DNA of 64,000 bases from Pseudohongiella sp. (GTDB taxonomy: Bacteria; Pseudomonadota; Gammaproteobacteria; Pseudomonadales; Pseudohongiellaceae). Location of the stretch: assembly GCF_011050365.1 (NCBI RefSeq), contig NZ_DRFV01000008.1:310001-374000 (forward strand), given 5' to 3'. Under the pieces are notes generated by a model. That model searched no databases. It was not told where the DNA came from and was given only the letters and a program-made list of their open reading frames with translations. Shown piece by piece: positions 55,591 to 64,000 of the stretch (positions are counted from its first letter, which is position 1; every line of letters begins with the position of its first letter). Both the position numbers and the translations under genes were made by a program.

Positions 55591-56967
55591 GTGTCAGCCA
55601 CCCGTTTAACTAGCAGCCCGGGTCATAAGGATTTCTGGTTCGTGCCGCTGGGCGGGTGTGGCGAAATCGGTATGAACCTGAACCTTTATGGTCATGCCGG
55701 TCAATGGTTGATGGTGGACTGCGGGGTCACTTTTGAAAAAATCGATGACCAGCCCGCGTCCGGCAACCGGGTTGAAATGCCGGATCCGGTTTTTATTGCC
55801 AATCGCAGCGAAGCTTTGCTGGGTATTGTGGCAACTCACGCGCATGAAGATCACATCGGCGCCATTCCGCATTTGTGGGAGCAGTTCCGCTGTCCGATTT
55901 ATACCACGCCGTTTACCCGACAGGTACTGCAGCGCAAGTTGCGGCAGGCCGGTGTTGACGCGCCGCTGGTCACCGTCCATCCGGGCGAAACGGTGGAACT
56001 GGGACCGTTCCGGTTACGCTGGTTACCGATAACGCATTCAACACCGGAAACCAATGCCTTGTTGATCAGCACTCCGGTTGCGCGAGTGCTGCATACAGCA
56101 GACTGGAAAATTGACGCGGCCCCGGTGGTGGGGGACGCCATTGATCCGGCACTGTTCCAGGCTGCAGGTCGGTCGCGCATTGATGCCATTGTGTGCGACT
56201 CGACCAATGCCACGCATGCCGGCAGTTCCGTGTCGGAGTCGGAACTGTTTGAGGATTTGCTGGCAACGGTCAGGGAGAGCGAAGGCAGAGTCGTAGTGGC
56301 ATGTTTCGCGAGCAATATCGCCCGTCTGCAAACGCTGGGCAATGTTGCCCATCTGGCCGGACGGTATCTGGGTGTGATCGGGCGCTCGCTGCACAATATG
56401 ACAGCCTGCGCCCGCGCCGCCGGTTACCTGCGGGAGAATTTTACTGTTGTGGACAATGCCGATCTGGGCTACCTGCAGCCGCAGGAGATGCTGCTGCTGG
56501 CAACGGGCAGTCAGGGTGAAATGGGTGCGGCACTGCACCGGTTGGCGATGGACAGCCATCGTGATGTGAATCTGGCCGCCGGTGATCACATCATCTTCAG
56601 CGCCAAAACCATTCCCGGCAATGAGGCCGATGTCGCGCGCCTGATTGCCGGTTTTGAAGCGCGTCATATCAAAGTGACACATGCCGATGCCAGTGACCGC
56701 TCCCTGCATGCTTCCGGCCACCCGTATGCCGACGAGCTGGCGCAAATGTATCAGTGGGTCAGGCCGCGAATCGCCATTCCCGTGCATGGCGAAGCCCGAC
56801 ACATGCGGTGTAATGCCGACATTGCGCAAGCCACGGGTGTGCCCATATGTTTACAGGGGCAAAATGGTGATGTCTTTGATATCGTCAATAACAGGGTACA
56901 CAAGTCCGCGGTGCCGGTTGGCCGGCTGTGGTTTGATGAACGCCGCCGTCGGTTGGAAAAAGTCTGA
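55591..56967 (+). CDS. RNase J-like metallo-beta-lactamase/beta-CASP ribonuclease
   Basis: A 458-residue protein with the metal motif HAHEDHIGAIPH (residues 80-91) and the beta-CASP segment HASGHPYADEL, followed by the VHGEARH motif near the end. The layout matches RNase J, but it lacks most of the usual C-terminal domain (family about 550 residues). RNase J is typical of Firmicutes and rarer in gammaproteobacteria, so an auxiliary or exonuclease-only role is possible. The GTG start is used; no good ATG is in frame nearby. Confidence 0.83.
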   Translation: MSATRLTSSPGHKDFWFVPLGGCGEIGMNLNLYGHAGQWLMVDCGVTFEKIDDQPASGNRVEMPDPVFIANRSEALLGIVATHAHEDHIGAIPHLWEQFRCPIYTTPFTRQVLQRKLRQAGVDAPLVTVHPGETVELGPFRLRWLPITHSTPETNALLISTPVARVLHTADWKIDAAPVVGDAIDPALFQAAGRSRIDAIVCDSTNATHAGSSVSESELFEDLLATVRESEGRVVVACFASNIARLQTLGNVAHLAGRYLGVIGRSLHNMTACARAAGYLRENFTVVDNADLGYLQPQEMLLLATGSQGEMGAALHRLAMDSHRDVNLAAGDHIIFSAKTIPGNEADVARLIAGFEARHIKVTHADASDRSLHASGHPYADELAQMYQWVRPRIAIPVHGEARHMRCNADIAQATGVPICLQGQNGDVFDIVNNRVHKSAVPVGRLWFDERRRRLEKV

Positions 56968-57010
56968 TTTTTATTAATGTCATGGCCATAATGGCCACAG
57001 GAGTTGCACT

Positions 57011-57772
57011 TTGTTTGCGGTATTGCTGGGTGGGTTTGTCGGATCCCTGATGGGGGGACCATTAGGATTGGTCGTTGGCGCTGTGGCCGGCTGGTTTTTG
57101 TCAGCGTACCTGAGAAAACAGGCTGTGGCGGGCCTGTCCAGAATTCAGTCCGGCTTTCTGGATTCCATGTTTGCGGTGATGGGTGCGCTGTGCAAGGCAG
57201 ATGGCGTCGTTACCCCAAACGAAGTGCAGGCCGCAGAGGCGGTTTTCACACAAATGCGGCTGTCAGCTCAGCAACGTGAAATGGCGATTGCCGCATTTAA
57301 TCGTGGCAAGGAAACAGGATTTGACCTGGATGCCGAACTGGCGCGCTTCCGCCAGATCAGTCGCGGCCATCCGGCCATGTTGCGCATGTTCCTGCAAATA
57401 CAGATCAGTGCGGTGGCCGCCGACGGTCAGATTCATCCTGCCGAACACAAGATGCTGCTGCATATCGCCCGTGGTCTTGGTTTGCCTGAATCGCAGGTGG
57501 CGCAGCTGGAGGCGATGCTGCGCGGCGGGCAACGCGGCGGCAGTGGCCGCTCACCGGACCAGCAATTGGCCGACGCGTACCAGGTGCTGGGTGTCTCCGC
57601 CAGTATCAGTGATCCTGAGCTAAAGCGCGCCTATCGCAAGCTGATGAATGAGAACCATCCGGACAAACTGGCCAGTCAGGGCTTGCCGGACAGTATGCGC
57701 GAAATAGCTGAGCGCAAGACGCGCGATATCGCCAGCGCCTACGATCTGATTCGCGACGCCCGTCGGCAATAG
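57011..57772 (+). CDS. djlA: DjlA-like membrane co-chaperone (TerB and J domains)
   Basis: A 253-residue protein. It has a glycine-zipper membrane segment (about 5-33, GGFVGSLMGGPLGLVVGAVAG), a TerB-type helical domain (about 45-165), and a C-terminal J domain (about 185-250) with the HPD motif (NENHPDKL). E. coli DjlA stimulates DnaK and induces colanic acid genes. The TTG start is chosen because AGGAG lies 7 bases upstream. Confidence 0.87.
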   Translation: MFAVLLGGFVGSLMGGPLGLVVGAVAGWFLSAYLRKQAVAGLSRIQSGFLDSMFAVMGALCKADGVVTPNEVQAAEAVFTQMRLSAQQREMAIAAFNRGKETGFDLDAELARFRQISRGHPAMLRMFLQIQISAVAADGQIHPAEHKMLLHIARGLGLPESQVAQLEAMLRGGQRGGSGRSPDQQLADAYQVLGVSASISDPELKRAYRKLMNENHPDKLASQGLPDSMREIAERKTRDIASAYDLIRDARRQ

Positions 57773-57868
57773 GGGACAAATTCCGTATAGCCATCGTTGC
57801 CGCAAGTCGATATTCTGACCAATAACAATGCGATGAGCGGTAATCAACCAACAAAAACTGGTGCCACT

Positions 57869-60541
57869 ATGAATACAGCCCGAAGCAATTCTTTCCGGAA
57901 CTCAAACAAGTGCAATACGAATCTGGTCAACCAAGGCTCGCGTAAACCCTGGTCGGGTGTCTTTTGTGTGCTGGCAGTACTGGCCGGCCTGCAGATGCCG
58001 CTGGCCGGCGCGCAGAATCCGGCCGACGCGGAAGCGACCATGGCCTACTACCTGCCTGAGGGTGTGCAGTATGATCCGGCAATACCGACGCCGGAGCAGG
58101 TGCTGGGCACGGTACCGGGCGAATGGCATGTGCGTCACGATCAGTTGGTCAATTATATGTATGCCGTGGCCGAGGCGTCTGACCGGGTCAGCATAGAACG
58201 TTTTGGCAGCTCCTATGAGAACCGGCCCCTGGTGGTCCTGACCATTACCTCTCCGCAAAACCATGGCCGGATCGAAGAGATCCGCCAGCAACATCTGGCC
58301 CTGAGTGATCCCTCGCGAGCTGATGAGCTGATGACAGCTGATATGCCGGTGGTGTTGTACCAGGGTTACAGCGTTCATGGCAACGAACCCAGCGGTGCCA
58401 ATGCTGCGCTGTTGTATGCGTATCATCTGGCTGCCGCACAGGGGCCGGACATTGAAAACGCATTGGCCAATGCCGTTGTTCTGCTGGATCCCTCCTTCAA
58501 CCCGGATGGTCTTGACCGGTTCGCGCAATGGGCCAATAGCCGCCGCGCCATGACGCTGTCTACCGACCCGAATAACATGGAGCACAATGAGCCATGGCCG
58601 GGCGGGCGTACCAATCACTACTGGTTTGACCTGAACCGTGACTGGTTGCCGTTGCGGCATCCCGAGAGTCGTGCCCGGTTGTCCAACTTCCACCGCTGGC
58701 GCCCGAATGTACTGACCGATCATCATGAAATGGGATCGGATAACACATTTTTTTTCCAGCCGGGTATCCCGTCCCGCACCCACCCGATGACGCCCCAGCG
58801 CAATCAGGATCTGACCGAAGCCATCGCACAGTTTCACGCGCAGGCACTGGATGCAGATCAGCGGCTGTATTATGCGCGCGAAAGTTTTGACGACTTTTAT
58901 TATGGTAAGGGCTCGACCTATCCGGATATCAATGGCGCGGTTGGCATTCTCTTTGAGCAGGCCAGTTCGCGCGGGCATGCCCGCGACACAGCACACGGCG
59001 TATTGCGTTTCCCGTTTACCATACAGAACCAGTTCCTGAGTTCACTGTCGACGCTGGAAGGCGCGCTGGCACTGCGTACCGAGCTGCTCGACTACCAGCG
59101 CGAGTTTTACCAGGAGGCGCTGGACATGGCGGACGCCGCTGACACCAAAGCCTATGTATTTGGTGATGCCGATGACAGCGGCAGTGCGTTCCGTATGGCC
59201 GAGATTCTGCGCCAGCACCAGATTGCGGTGCATGTGCTGGATGAGGATCTGCAAGTGGGCGAGCAGGCTTTCCAGCGCGGACAGGCATACGTTGTGCCCA
59301 CCAATCAGGGACAGCATCGACTGATTGAATCCATCTTTGAGCGGCGCACCACCTTCCCCGATACACTCTTTTATGACGTGTCCACGTGGACTTTCCCTTA
59401 CGCCTTCAACACACCCTTTGCAGAGCTTGGCAGCCGTCAGTTTGGTAGTGGCCTGCTCGGCGAGCGTGTTGAAGTCGGACAATTCCCGGCAGGCGAATAC
59501 GTCGGTGGCAACAATGCCTACGCCTACCTGTTCGAATGGGATGAGTTTTATGCGTCGCGGGCGATGTACCGGTTGCTGGATGCAGGCATTCGCGCCAAAG
59601 TGGCCACTGAGCCGTTTACCGCAGTGACCGCTGACGGGCCGCGGGAGTTCGATTATGGCACCATTCTGGTTCCGGTAGGGCCGCAGGAGGTGTCAGCAGA
59701 CGACATTCGCGCACTGATGCGTCAGGCCAGCGAAGAGGACGGCATGACCGTTTACGCAATGGAAACCGGCCTGTCATCTGCCGGCATAGACCTGGGCAGT
59801 CCGAGCTTCAGCAATCTGCGCCGACCCAGTATCGCTTTGATTGCCGGCGAGGGCACCCGGTCATCCGAGGTGGGTGAGGCATGGCATACCTTCGACCAGA
59901 AGTTCCGGATTCCGGTTACGCTGCTGACCCAGTCGCGTATGCGCCAGGCCGATCTCAATCAGTACAATGTGCTGATCATGGCCAGTGGCAGTTATTCGCA
60001 GGTGCAGACCGACAGGGTAAAGCAATGGGTCGAAGCAGGCGGCACCCTGATTGTCTATAAAACCGCACTGAACTGGGCAGCTGAGAACGAGCTTGCCAAT
60101 ATTACCCTGATCGACAATGCGGCGCAGGAAAGCGAAACCACCCGCGCCTATGCAGAGATGTCCAGGGATCGGGGCGAGCAGCTCATTGGTGGCAGTATAT
60201 TCAACACCACGCTGGATCTGAGCCACCCGCTGGGTTACGGCTACAATTCACCGCTGCTGCGGGTCTTCCGTGACAGTACACTATTTATGGAACTGGCAGA
60301 AAACCCTTACGCTACGCCGCTGCAGTACACCAATGCGCCATTGGCCAGTGGTTATGTGTCACAGGAAAATATCGACAGAATGGCGGGCACCGCTGCGATT
60401 GTTGTCAGCGCACACGGTTCGGGCAGGGTGATTGCGATGACGGACAATCCAAACTTCCGTGCCTTCTGGTTCGGCACCACGCGGCTGTTTATGAACGCGG
60501 TATTCTTTGGTCACACTATCAGCGGCGGGGCATCCAACTGA
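57869..60541 (+). CDS. secreted M14 zinc carboxypeptidase-like protein
   Basis: A protein of about 890 residues with a long leader (cleavage near LAGAQN). The M14 domain (about 50-350) has the zinc motif YSVHGNEPSG (His, Glu) with the second His in ILTDHHEMG, and the base Glu in GILFEQASSRG. The 500-residue C-terminal part carries segments that look like a glutamine-amidotransferase-like or sandwich domain (RRPSIALIAGEG, VLIMASGSYSQV). It cleaves peptides or peptidoglycan tails outside the cytoplasm. Start uncertain: ATG 57869 or 57833. Confidence 0.85.
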   Translation: MNTARSNSFRNSNKCNTNLVNQGSRKPWSGVFCVLAVLAGLQMPLAGAQNPADAEATMAYYLPEGVQYDPAIPTPEQVLGTVPGEWHVRHDQLVNYMYAVAEASDRVSIERFGSSYENRPLVVLTITSPQNHGRIEEIRQQHLALSDPSRADELMTADMPVVLYQGYSVHGNEPSGANAALLYAYHLAAAQGPDIENALANAVVLLDPSFNPDGLDRFAQWANSRRAMTLSTDPNNMEHNEPWPGGRTNHYWFDLNRDWLPLRHPESRARLSNFHRWRPNVLTDHHEMGSDNTFFFQPGIPSRTHPMTPQRNQDLTEAIAQFHAQALDADQRLYYARESFDDFYYGKGSTYPDINGAVGILFEQASSRGHARDTAHGVLRFPFTIQNQFLSSLSTLEGALALRTELLDYQREFYQEALDMADAADTKAYVFGDADDSGSAFRMAEILRQHQIAVHVLDEDLQVGEQAFQRGQAYVVPTNQGQHRLIESIFERRTTFPDTLFYDVSTWTFPYAFNTPFAELGSRQFGSGLLGERVEVGQFPAGEYVGGNNAYAYLFEWDEFYASRAMYRLLDAGIRAKVATEPFTAVTADGPREFDYGTILVPVGPQEVSADDIRALMRQASEEDGMTVYAMETGLSSAGIDLGSPSFSNLRRPSIALIAGEGTRSSEVGEAWHTFDQKFRIPVTLLTQSRMRQADLNQYNVLIMASGSYSQVQTDRVKQWVEAGGTLIVYKTALNWAAENELANITLIDNAAQESETTRAYAEMSRDRGEQLIGGSIFNTTLDLSHPLGYGYNSPLLRVFRDSTLFMELAENPYATPLQYTNAPLASGYVSQENIDRMAGTAAIVVSAHGSGRVIAMTDNPNFRAFWFGTTRLFMNAVFFGHTISGGASN

Positions 60542-60599
60542 GTCGGACTGCGTCATGTAAAATTTCACGTAGATCCGGCTGCGCTCGGTTGCGCCGGTC

Positions 60600-61862
60600 A
60601 TGCCAGTGACAGAGCACTCAGCATCCGTCGTAGCGCCGGTGGTCACGGGCAATAACGCTACATGGATGATTTTTTGTACCGCTGTCGATAACTTCGGTGA
60701 TATCGGCGTGTGCTGGCGTCTGGCGCGGCAACTGGTGCGCGAGCATGATCTGCCTGTGACTCTGTACATTGATGACTGGGACAAGGCGTTGTCGTTTCTG
60801 GGCAGGCAGGATGCCCGACTGCTGGCGGAAACCCGGGAGCAGGGCGTGCGATTGTGCCACTGGTGTGATGCGGTTGACTGGCAATCAGCGGTGTCAGGTG
60901 CGGCGCTGGTCATTGAAGCATTTGGCTGTACTTTGCCGGAGGGGGTCATTGCCGGGATGGCAGCTATGGGTGCAGTGAGCGCACCGCCGCGCTGGGTCAA
61001 CCTGGAGTACCTGAGCGCGGAATCCTGGATTGAGGATTACCATGGTCAACTCTCGCTGCAAACCGTTACCCACCCTGATCTCCCGTCGGCAGCAACGACA
61101 TTGTGCAAGACCTTCTTTTTTCCAGGCTTCACCAGCGGCACTGGCGGTTTGCTGCGCGAGCACGATTTGCTGGAGGCCCACAAAAGCTGGCAGGCAGACC
61201 AGGCCGGTACTCGAGCCGGGCTGTTACAGGCACTCGGGATAAACAAGGAGTGGCACGAGGATGCATTGCTGATTTCGTTGTTCGCCTATCCACGGCCACC
61301 GGGCAACGTTGCACTGAAAAGCTGGTTTGCGGCCATGGCCGAAGACAGTCAGCCCGTGCTGTGCCTGGTGCCGGTCGGCGCAGTGTTGGCTGACGTTGCT
61401 GACGCGTTGGGTCAGATGCAAATTCTCGCGGTTGGCGAGGTCGCGACGCTGGGTTCGTTGAGCGTGGCAGCGATACCATTCCTGCCACTGGATGATTACG
61501 ATCGCCTGCTCAGTGTGTGTGACCTGAACCTGGTGCGGGGCGAAGATTCCTTTGTGCGTGCCCAGTGGGCGGGCAGGCCTCTGATTTGGCATATTTATCC
61601 GCAGCAGGATGACGCGCATCTGGTGAAACTGGATGCCTTTCTGGCACGCTATGGCGAAGACTCATGGTCGGCCCGCAGCGCCGACAAGCTGGTCCGGTTC
61701 AACCGGTTCTGGAATCTTGATGCAGACTGCGGAAAATTGTGGCATGATCTGCGCCCGCAACTCCCGGACCTGACCTATAGGGCCCGGAACTGGCAGCAAA
61801 AACTGGCTGAATTGCCTGATCTGGCAAGCAGTCTGATGCAGTTCTACCGTAACCGGCCATAG
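60600..61862 (+). CDS. earP: EF-P arginine rhamnosyltransferase EarP
   Basis: EarP adds rhamnose from dTDP-rhamnose to an arginine of translation factor EF-P, which lets EF-P relieve ribosome stalling at polyproline. The protein has the IFCTAVDNFGDIGVCWRLARQL start, TVTHPDLPSA and the LVRGEDSFVRAQWAGRPLIWHIYPQ segment that binds the sugar nucleotide. The efp gene starts 30 bases downstream and carries the target arginine. ATG 60600 gives a 20-residue extension over the usual N-terminus; ATG 60666 is possible. Confidence 0.94.
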   Translation: MPVTEHSASVVAPVVTGNNATWMIFCTAVDNFGDIGVCWRLARQLVREHDLPVTLYIDDWDKALSFLGRQDARLLAETREQGVRLCHWCDAVDWQSAVSGAALVIEAFGCTLPEGVIAGMAAMGAVSAPPRWVNLEYLSAESWIEDYHGQLSLQTVTHPDLPSAATTLCKTFFFPGFTSGTGGLLREHDLLEAHKSWQADQAGTRAGLLQALGINKEWHEDALLISLFAYPRPPGNVALKSWFAAMAEDSQPVLCLVPVGAVLADVADALGQMQILAVGEVATLGSLSVAAIPFLPLDDYDRLLSVCDLNLVRGEDSFVRAQWAGRPLIWHIYPQQDDAHLVKLDAFLARYGEDSWSARSADKLVRFNRFWNLDADCGKLWHDLRPQLPDLTYRARNWQQKLAELPDLASSLMQFYRNRP

Positions 61863-61892
61863 CCGTTACCCTATTATATTGAGTACTCATTC

Positions 61893-62459
61893 ATGAAAAT
61901 CGCACAAGAAATCCGTGCCGGTCAGGTCATCATGGTCGGCGGTTCGCCCTGGAAAGTGCAAAAGACAGAGTTCAACAAGTCAGGCCGCAACTCTGCCGTT
62001 TGCAAGATGAAACTCAAGAATCTGCTTAATGGTGTCGCGACCGAAACCGTTTTTAAAGCGGATGACAAACTGGAGAACGTGGTGCTGGAGCAAAAGGAAG
62101 TGACCTATTCCTATTTTGCCGACCCCATGTACGTGTTTGTTGATACGGACTATGAGCAGATCGAAATTGAAAAAGAAGACCTGGAAAACGTCATCGACTA
62201 CATCGAAGACGGCATGGACGATATCTGCCAGGCGGTATTCTACAATGGCAAGGTAATCTCCATTGACCTGCCCAACTCGATTGTGCGCGAAATCGCCTAC
62301 ACCGAACCGTCCGCACGTGGCGACACCTCCGGTAAAGTGATGAAAACCGCACGCCTGAACAGTGGCTACGAGTTGTCGGTATCGTCGTTCTGCGAAATCG
62401 GCGATTACGTCGAAATCGATACCCGTACCGGTGAGTACAAGTCTCGCGTCAAACGCTGA
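61893..62459 (+). CDS. efp: translation elongation factor P
   Basis: A 188-residue EF-P with three beta-barrel domains. The modified loop contains Arg32 (KSGRNSAV), the residue that EarP rhamnosylates, in place of the Lys found with EpmA-type systems. EF-P enters the ribosome E site and speeds peptide bond formation at proline runs. It is paired with earP, and it ends 120 bases before betT. Confidence 0.97.
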   Translation: MKIAQEIRAGQVIMVGGSPWKVQKTEFNKSGRNSAVCKMKLKNLLNGVATETVFKADDKLENVVLEQKEVTYSYFADPMYVFVDTDYEQIEIEKEDLENVIDYIEDGMDDICQAVFYNGKVISIDLPNSIVREIAYTEPSARGDTSGKVMKTARLNSGYELSVSSFCEIGDYVEIDTRTGEYKSRVKR

Positions 62460-62550
62460 CGTTAGCCGCAACAACACACCTGCCCAACAGCCGGTGCGCA
62501 CCGCCAGGGTTCGCATCGGTTGACTTCACTGTCTGAGCTGCCTTTAATAG

Positions 62551-62573
62551 CTCCTCCCTAACGTCCGGAGGAG
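62551..62573 (+). promoter_or_regulatory. hairpin that pairs with the betT Shine-Dalgarno
   Basis: CTCCTCC (62551-62557) pairs perfectly with GGAGGAG (62567-62573), the ribosome site of betT. The stem has 7 base pairs and a 9-base loop, and it is followed by TCTGTTTT. It could hold back betT translation, act as a weak efp terminator, or both. Confidence 0.65.
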
Positions 62574-62579
62574 TCTGTT

Positions 62580-64000
62580 TTGACTGATTCACCAGGTCAG
62601 CAACCACGTCCGCAAGACCGTGCCGATGATCAGGCGGCCAGCCGCGTTAATCCGGTAGTGATGGCCGGCTCTGCCGCCGGGATTCTGCTGTTCGCGCTGT
62701 GGGCGCTGTTGTTCTCCGGGCAGGCCATCAGTGTTATTGACACTGTGCTGGGCCAGGTCTCACGCAGTTTTGGCTGGTTCTACTTTCTCGCGGTACTGAC
62801 CTACCTGCTGTTTGTTATTGCCATTGCCGTGTCACGCTTTGGTGATATCAGGCTGGGGCCGGACGGGTCCACACCCGAATTTCCGCTATTGAGCTGGGCG
62901 GCCATGCTGTTCGCCGCTGGCATCGGTATTGATCTGCTGTTCTTCAGTGTGTCCGAGCCCCTGTTCCACTTTCTGATGCCACTGGATCTGACACCAGGCA
63001 GCATTGAGGCGGCACGACACGCCATGGAGCTGACATTTCTGCACTGGGGTCTGTCAGGGTGGGGGGTTTACACTCTGGTTGGCATGTCGTTGGCTTTCTT
63101 CTGTTACCGGCGCGGCTTGCCGCTGACCATCCGCTCTGCCCTGTATCCCGTTTTCGGCAAGCACATCAATGGCGTGGCCGGGCATACGGTCGATATTGCC
63201 GCGGTGCTGGGCACGGTATTTGGCATCGCTACCAGTCTGGGTATTGGTATTATTCAGCTCAACTTTGGCCTTAATTACATGTTTGGTCTGCCCGAAGGAC
63301 TGGTGGTGCAGACCTCACTGGCGGTGCTGATCGTGCTTTTCTCTGCCATCTCTGCGGTCACCGGTGTTGACCGTGGCATCCGCCGCCTGTCGGAATTCAA
63401 TATGGCACTGGCATTGTTGCTGCTGCTGTTCGTCCTGTTCAGTGGCAAGACGATTTTCCTGCTCAATGTGATGGTGACCAATGTGGGTGACTATCTGTCC
63501 GATTTTTTCCAGCTATCAACCGATACCTACGCTTTCGACCGGCCGGCAGACTGGCTCAATGCCTGGACGGTATTCTTCTGGGCCTGGTGGATTGCCTGGG
63601 GGCCGTTTGTGGGCCTGTTCCTGGCACGCATCTCCCGCGGCCGCACCATCCGCGAATTCGTCGCGGGTACGTTGATCCTGCCGTTATGTTTCATGATGGT
63701 ATGGATGTCAGTGATCGGCAACAGCGCCATTGATCTGGCGATGACCGGGGCTGCCGGCAGCGAGTTTGCCGAACAGGCGATCGACCACCCGGGCTCATCG
63801 ATTTATCTGTTTATGGAAACTCTGCCCTGGTCGTCAGTGACCACGGTCGTGGTCAGCATCCTGGCCATCGTGTTTTTTATCACCTCGGGTGATTCCGGTT
63901 CGCTGGTATTGTCCAATCTCACCGTAAAACATCCGGTCATTGATGGCCGCGGTCTGGCAGGCAAAGTGCGACAACCCGACCCGGCGTCATGGTTGCGAAT
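62580..64000 (+). CDS. betT: choline/betaine transporter, BetT-like BCCT family, C-terminus cut by window edge
   Basis: The TTG start at 62580 (GGAGGAG 6 bases upstream) opens 473 codons that run off the right edge. The protein is BetT-like: FAAGIGIDLLFFSVSEP, LPLTIRSALYPVFGKHINGV and WAWWIAWGPFVGLFLARISRGRT agree closely with E. coli BetT. It imports choline (or betaine) with protons, for osmoprotection. No betA, betB or betI is in the window. The long C-terminal osmosensing domain would lie outside. Confidence 0.95.
   Translation, partial: MTDSPGQQPRPQDRADDQAASRVNPVVMAGSAAGILLFALWALLFSGQAISVIDTVLGQVSRSFGWFYFLAVLTYLLFVIAIAVSRFGDIRLGPDGSTPEFPLLSWAAMLFAAGIGIDLLFFSVSEPLFHFLMPLDLTPGSIEAARHAMELTFLHWGLSGWGVYTLVGMSLAFFCYRRGLPLTIRSALYPVFGKHINGVAGHTVDIAAVLGTVFGIATSLGIGIIQLNFGLNYMFGLPEGLVVQTSLAVLIVLFSAISAVTGVDRGIRRLSEFNMALALLLLLFVLFSGKTIFLLNVMVTNVGDYLSDFFQLSTDTYAFDRPADWLNAWTVFFWAWWIAWGPFVGLFLARISRGRTIREFVAGTLILPLCFMMVWMSVIGNSAIDLAMTGAAGSEFAEQAIDHPGSSIYLFMETLPWSSVTTVVVSILAIVFFITSGDSGSLVLSNLTVKHPVIDGRGLAGKVRQPDPASWLR

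Noticed and set aside
56038-56829. 263-codon minus-strand open frame
   Set aside because: It is antisense to the RNase J-like gene and shows no family features.
57902-58996. 364-codon minus-strand open frame
   Set aside because: It is antisense to the M14 peptidase, which has clear motifs. The frame has no recognisable domain and is typical of open antisense frames in GC-rich genes.
1-64000. CRISPR arrays, tRNA or rRNA genes, insertion sequences, prophage or integrase genes
   Set aside because: No regularly spaced repeats, cloverleaf sequences, transposases, integrases or phage structural genes were seen by reading. A tRNA or Rfam scan would be needed to exclude small RNAs.

Overview
The window is a chromosomal segment of a gram-negative bacterium, most likely a gammaproteobacterium. 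The best lineage markers are an EarP rhamnosyltransferase next to an EF-P that carries Arg32 in the modified loop, a FabV-type enoyl reductase, RlmA and RlmE, a YehS (DUF1456) protein, a DjlA-like co-chaperone and a BetT very close to the E. coli protein. Genes are densely packed on both strands, and many products carry signal peptides or lipoboxes. I saw no rRNA, tRNA, CRISPR array, insertion sequence or prophage. A free-living, possibly marine, peptide-scavenging lifestyle is an inference from gene content only.

Layout. Positions 1-3016 hold a membrane protein cut by the left edge and a plus-strand cluster (rlmA, a small membrane protein, a hotdog-fold protein, an ABM-like protein). 3079-9793 is a plus-strand run: an atypical Nramp-family transporter, a GNAT acetyltransferase, a secreted esterase, mscL, an SDR, a CPG2-like M20 peptidase and fabV. 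9886-12244 is a minus-strand GST - [2Fe-2S] ferredoxin - CYP153-type P450 cluster. 12362-20047 holds a pectinacetylesterase-like lipoprotein, a class II sirtuin, a serine hydrolase, an NhaC antiporter, an undescribed 25-codon gene, a class IV aminotransferase and gamma-glutamyltransferase. 20058-27790 holds RlmE, a COG2509-like flavoprotein, a SpoU methyltransferase, a ComFB protein, an ADP-ribosylglycohydrolase-like protein, an MsbA-like exporter and a PEBP protein. 27946-32509 is a four-gene MacB-like export system on the minus strand. 32927-40231 holds a serine hydrolase, a DAACS symporter, an MscS channel, an APC permease and a penicillin-acylase-family lipoprotein. 40258-47418 is a seven-gene minus-strand run (anchored periplasmic protein, YtkA-like protein, di-haem peroxidase, DedA, asparaginase, DUF885 lipoprotein, M28 peptidase). 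47569-53118 holds an amidase, a YfiR/CHASE8-chemoreceptor pair and an AbgT transporter. 53201-64000 holds RNA-binding proteins, a VanX-like dipeptidase, an RNase J-like enzyme, a DjlA-like protein, an M14 peptidase, earP-efp and a betT cut by the right edge.

How the genes fit together. The strongest theme is extracytoplasmic breakdown of peptides, amides and peptidoglycan fragments (M14, M20, M28, DUF885, GGT, VanX, amidase, acylase, asparaginase, D-amino-acid-type aminotransferase), with uptake systems nearby (AbgT, APC, DAACS). A second theme is osmotic response (MscL, MscS, BetT, NhaC). RNA and translation functions are scattered through the window (RlmA, RlmE, SpoU, CvfB, S4 protein, RNase J-like, EarP/EF-P).

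The most novel-looking locus is at 17175-17398. A 25-codon gene has a Shine-Dalgarno sequence complementary to 13 consecutive bases of the 16S rRNA 3' end. It sits between a TTGACA element and a strong UACG-loop terminator, ahead of the aminotransferase gene. Other points of interest are a hairpin that buries the betT Shine-Dalgarno, a probable AUA start for the DedA gene, transporters that lack their family's ion-binding motifs, and a chemoreceptor that uses the YfiR/CHASE8 input normally seen with a diguanylate cyclase.
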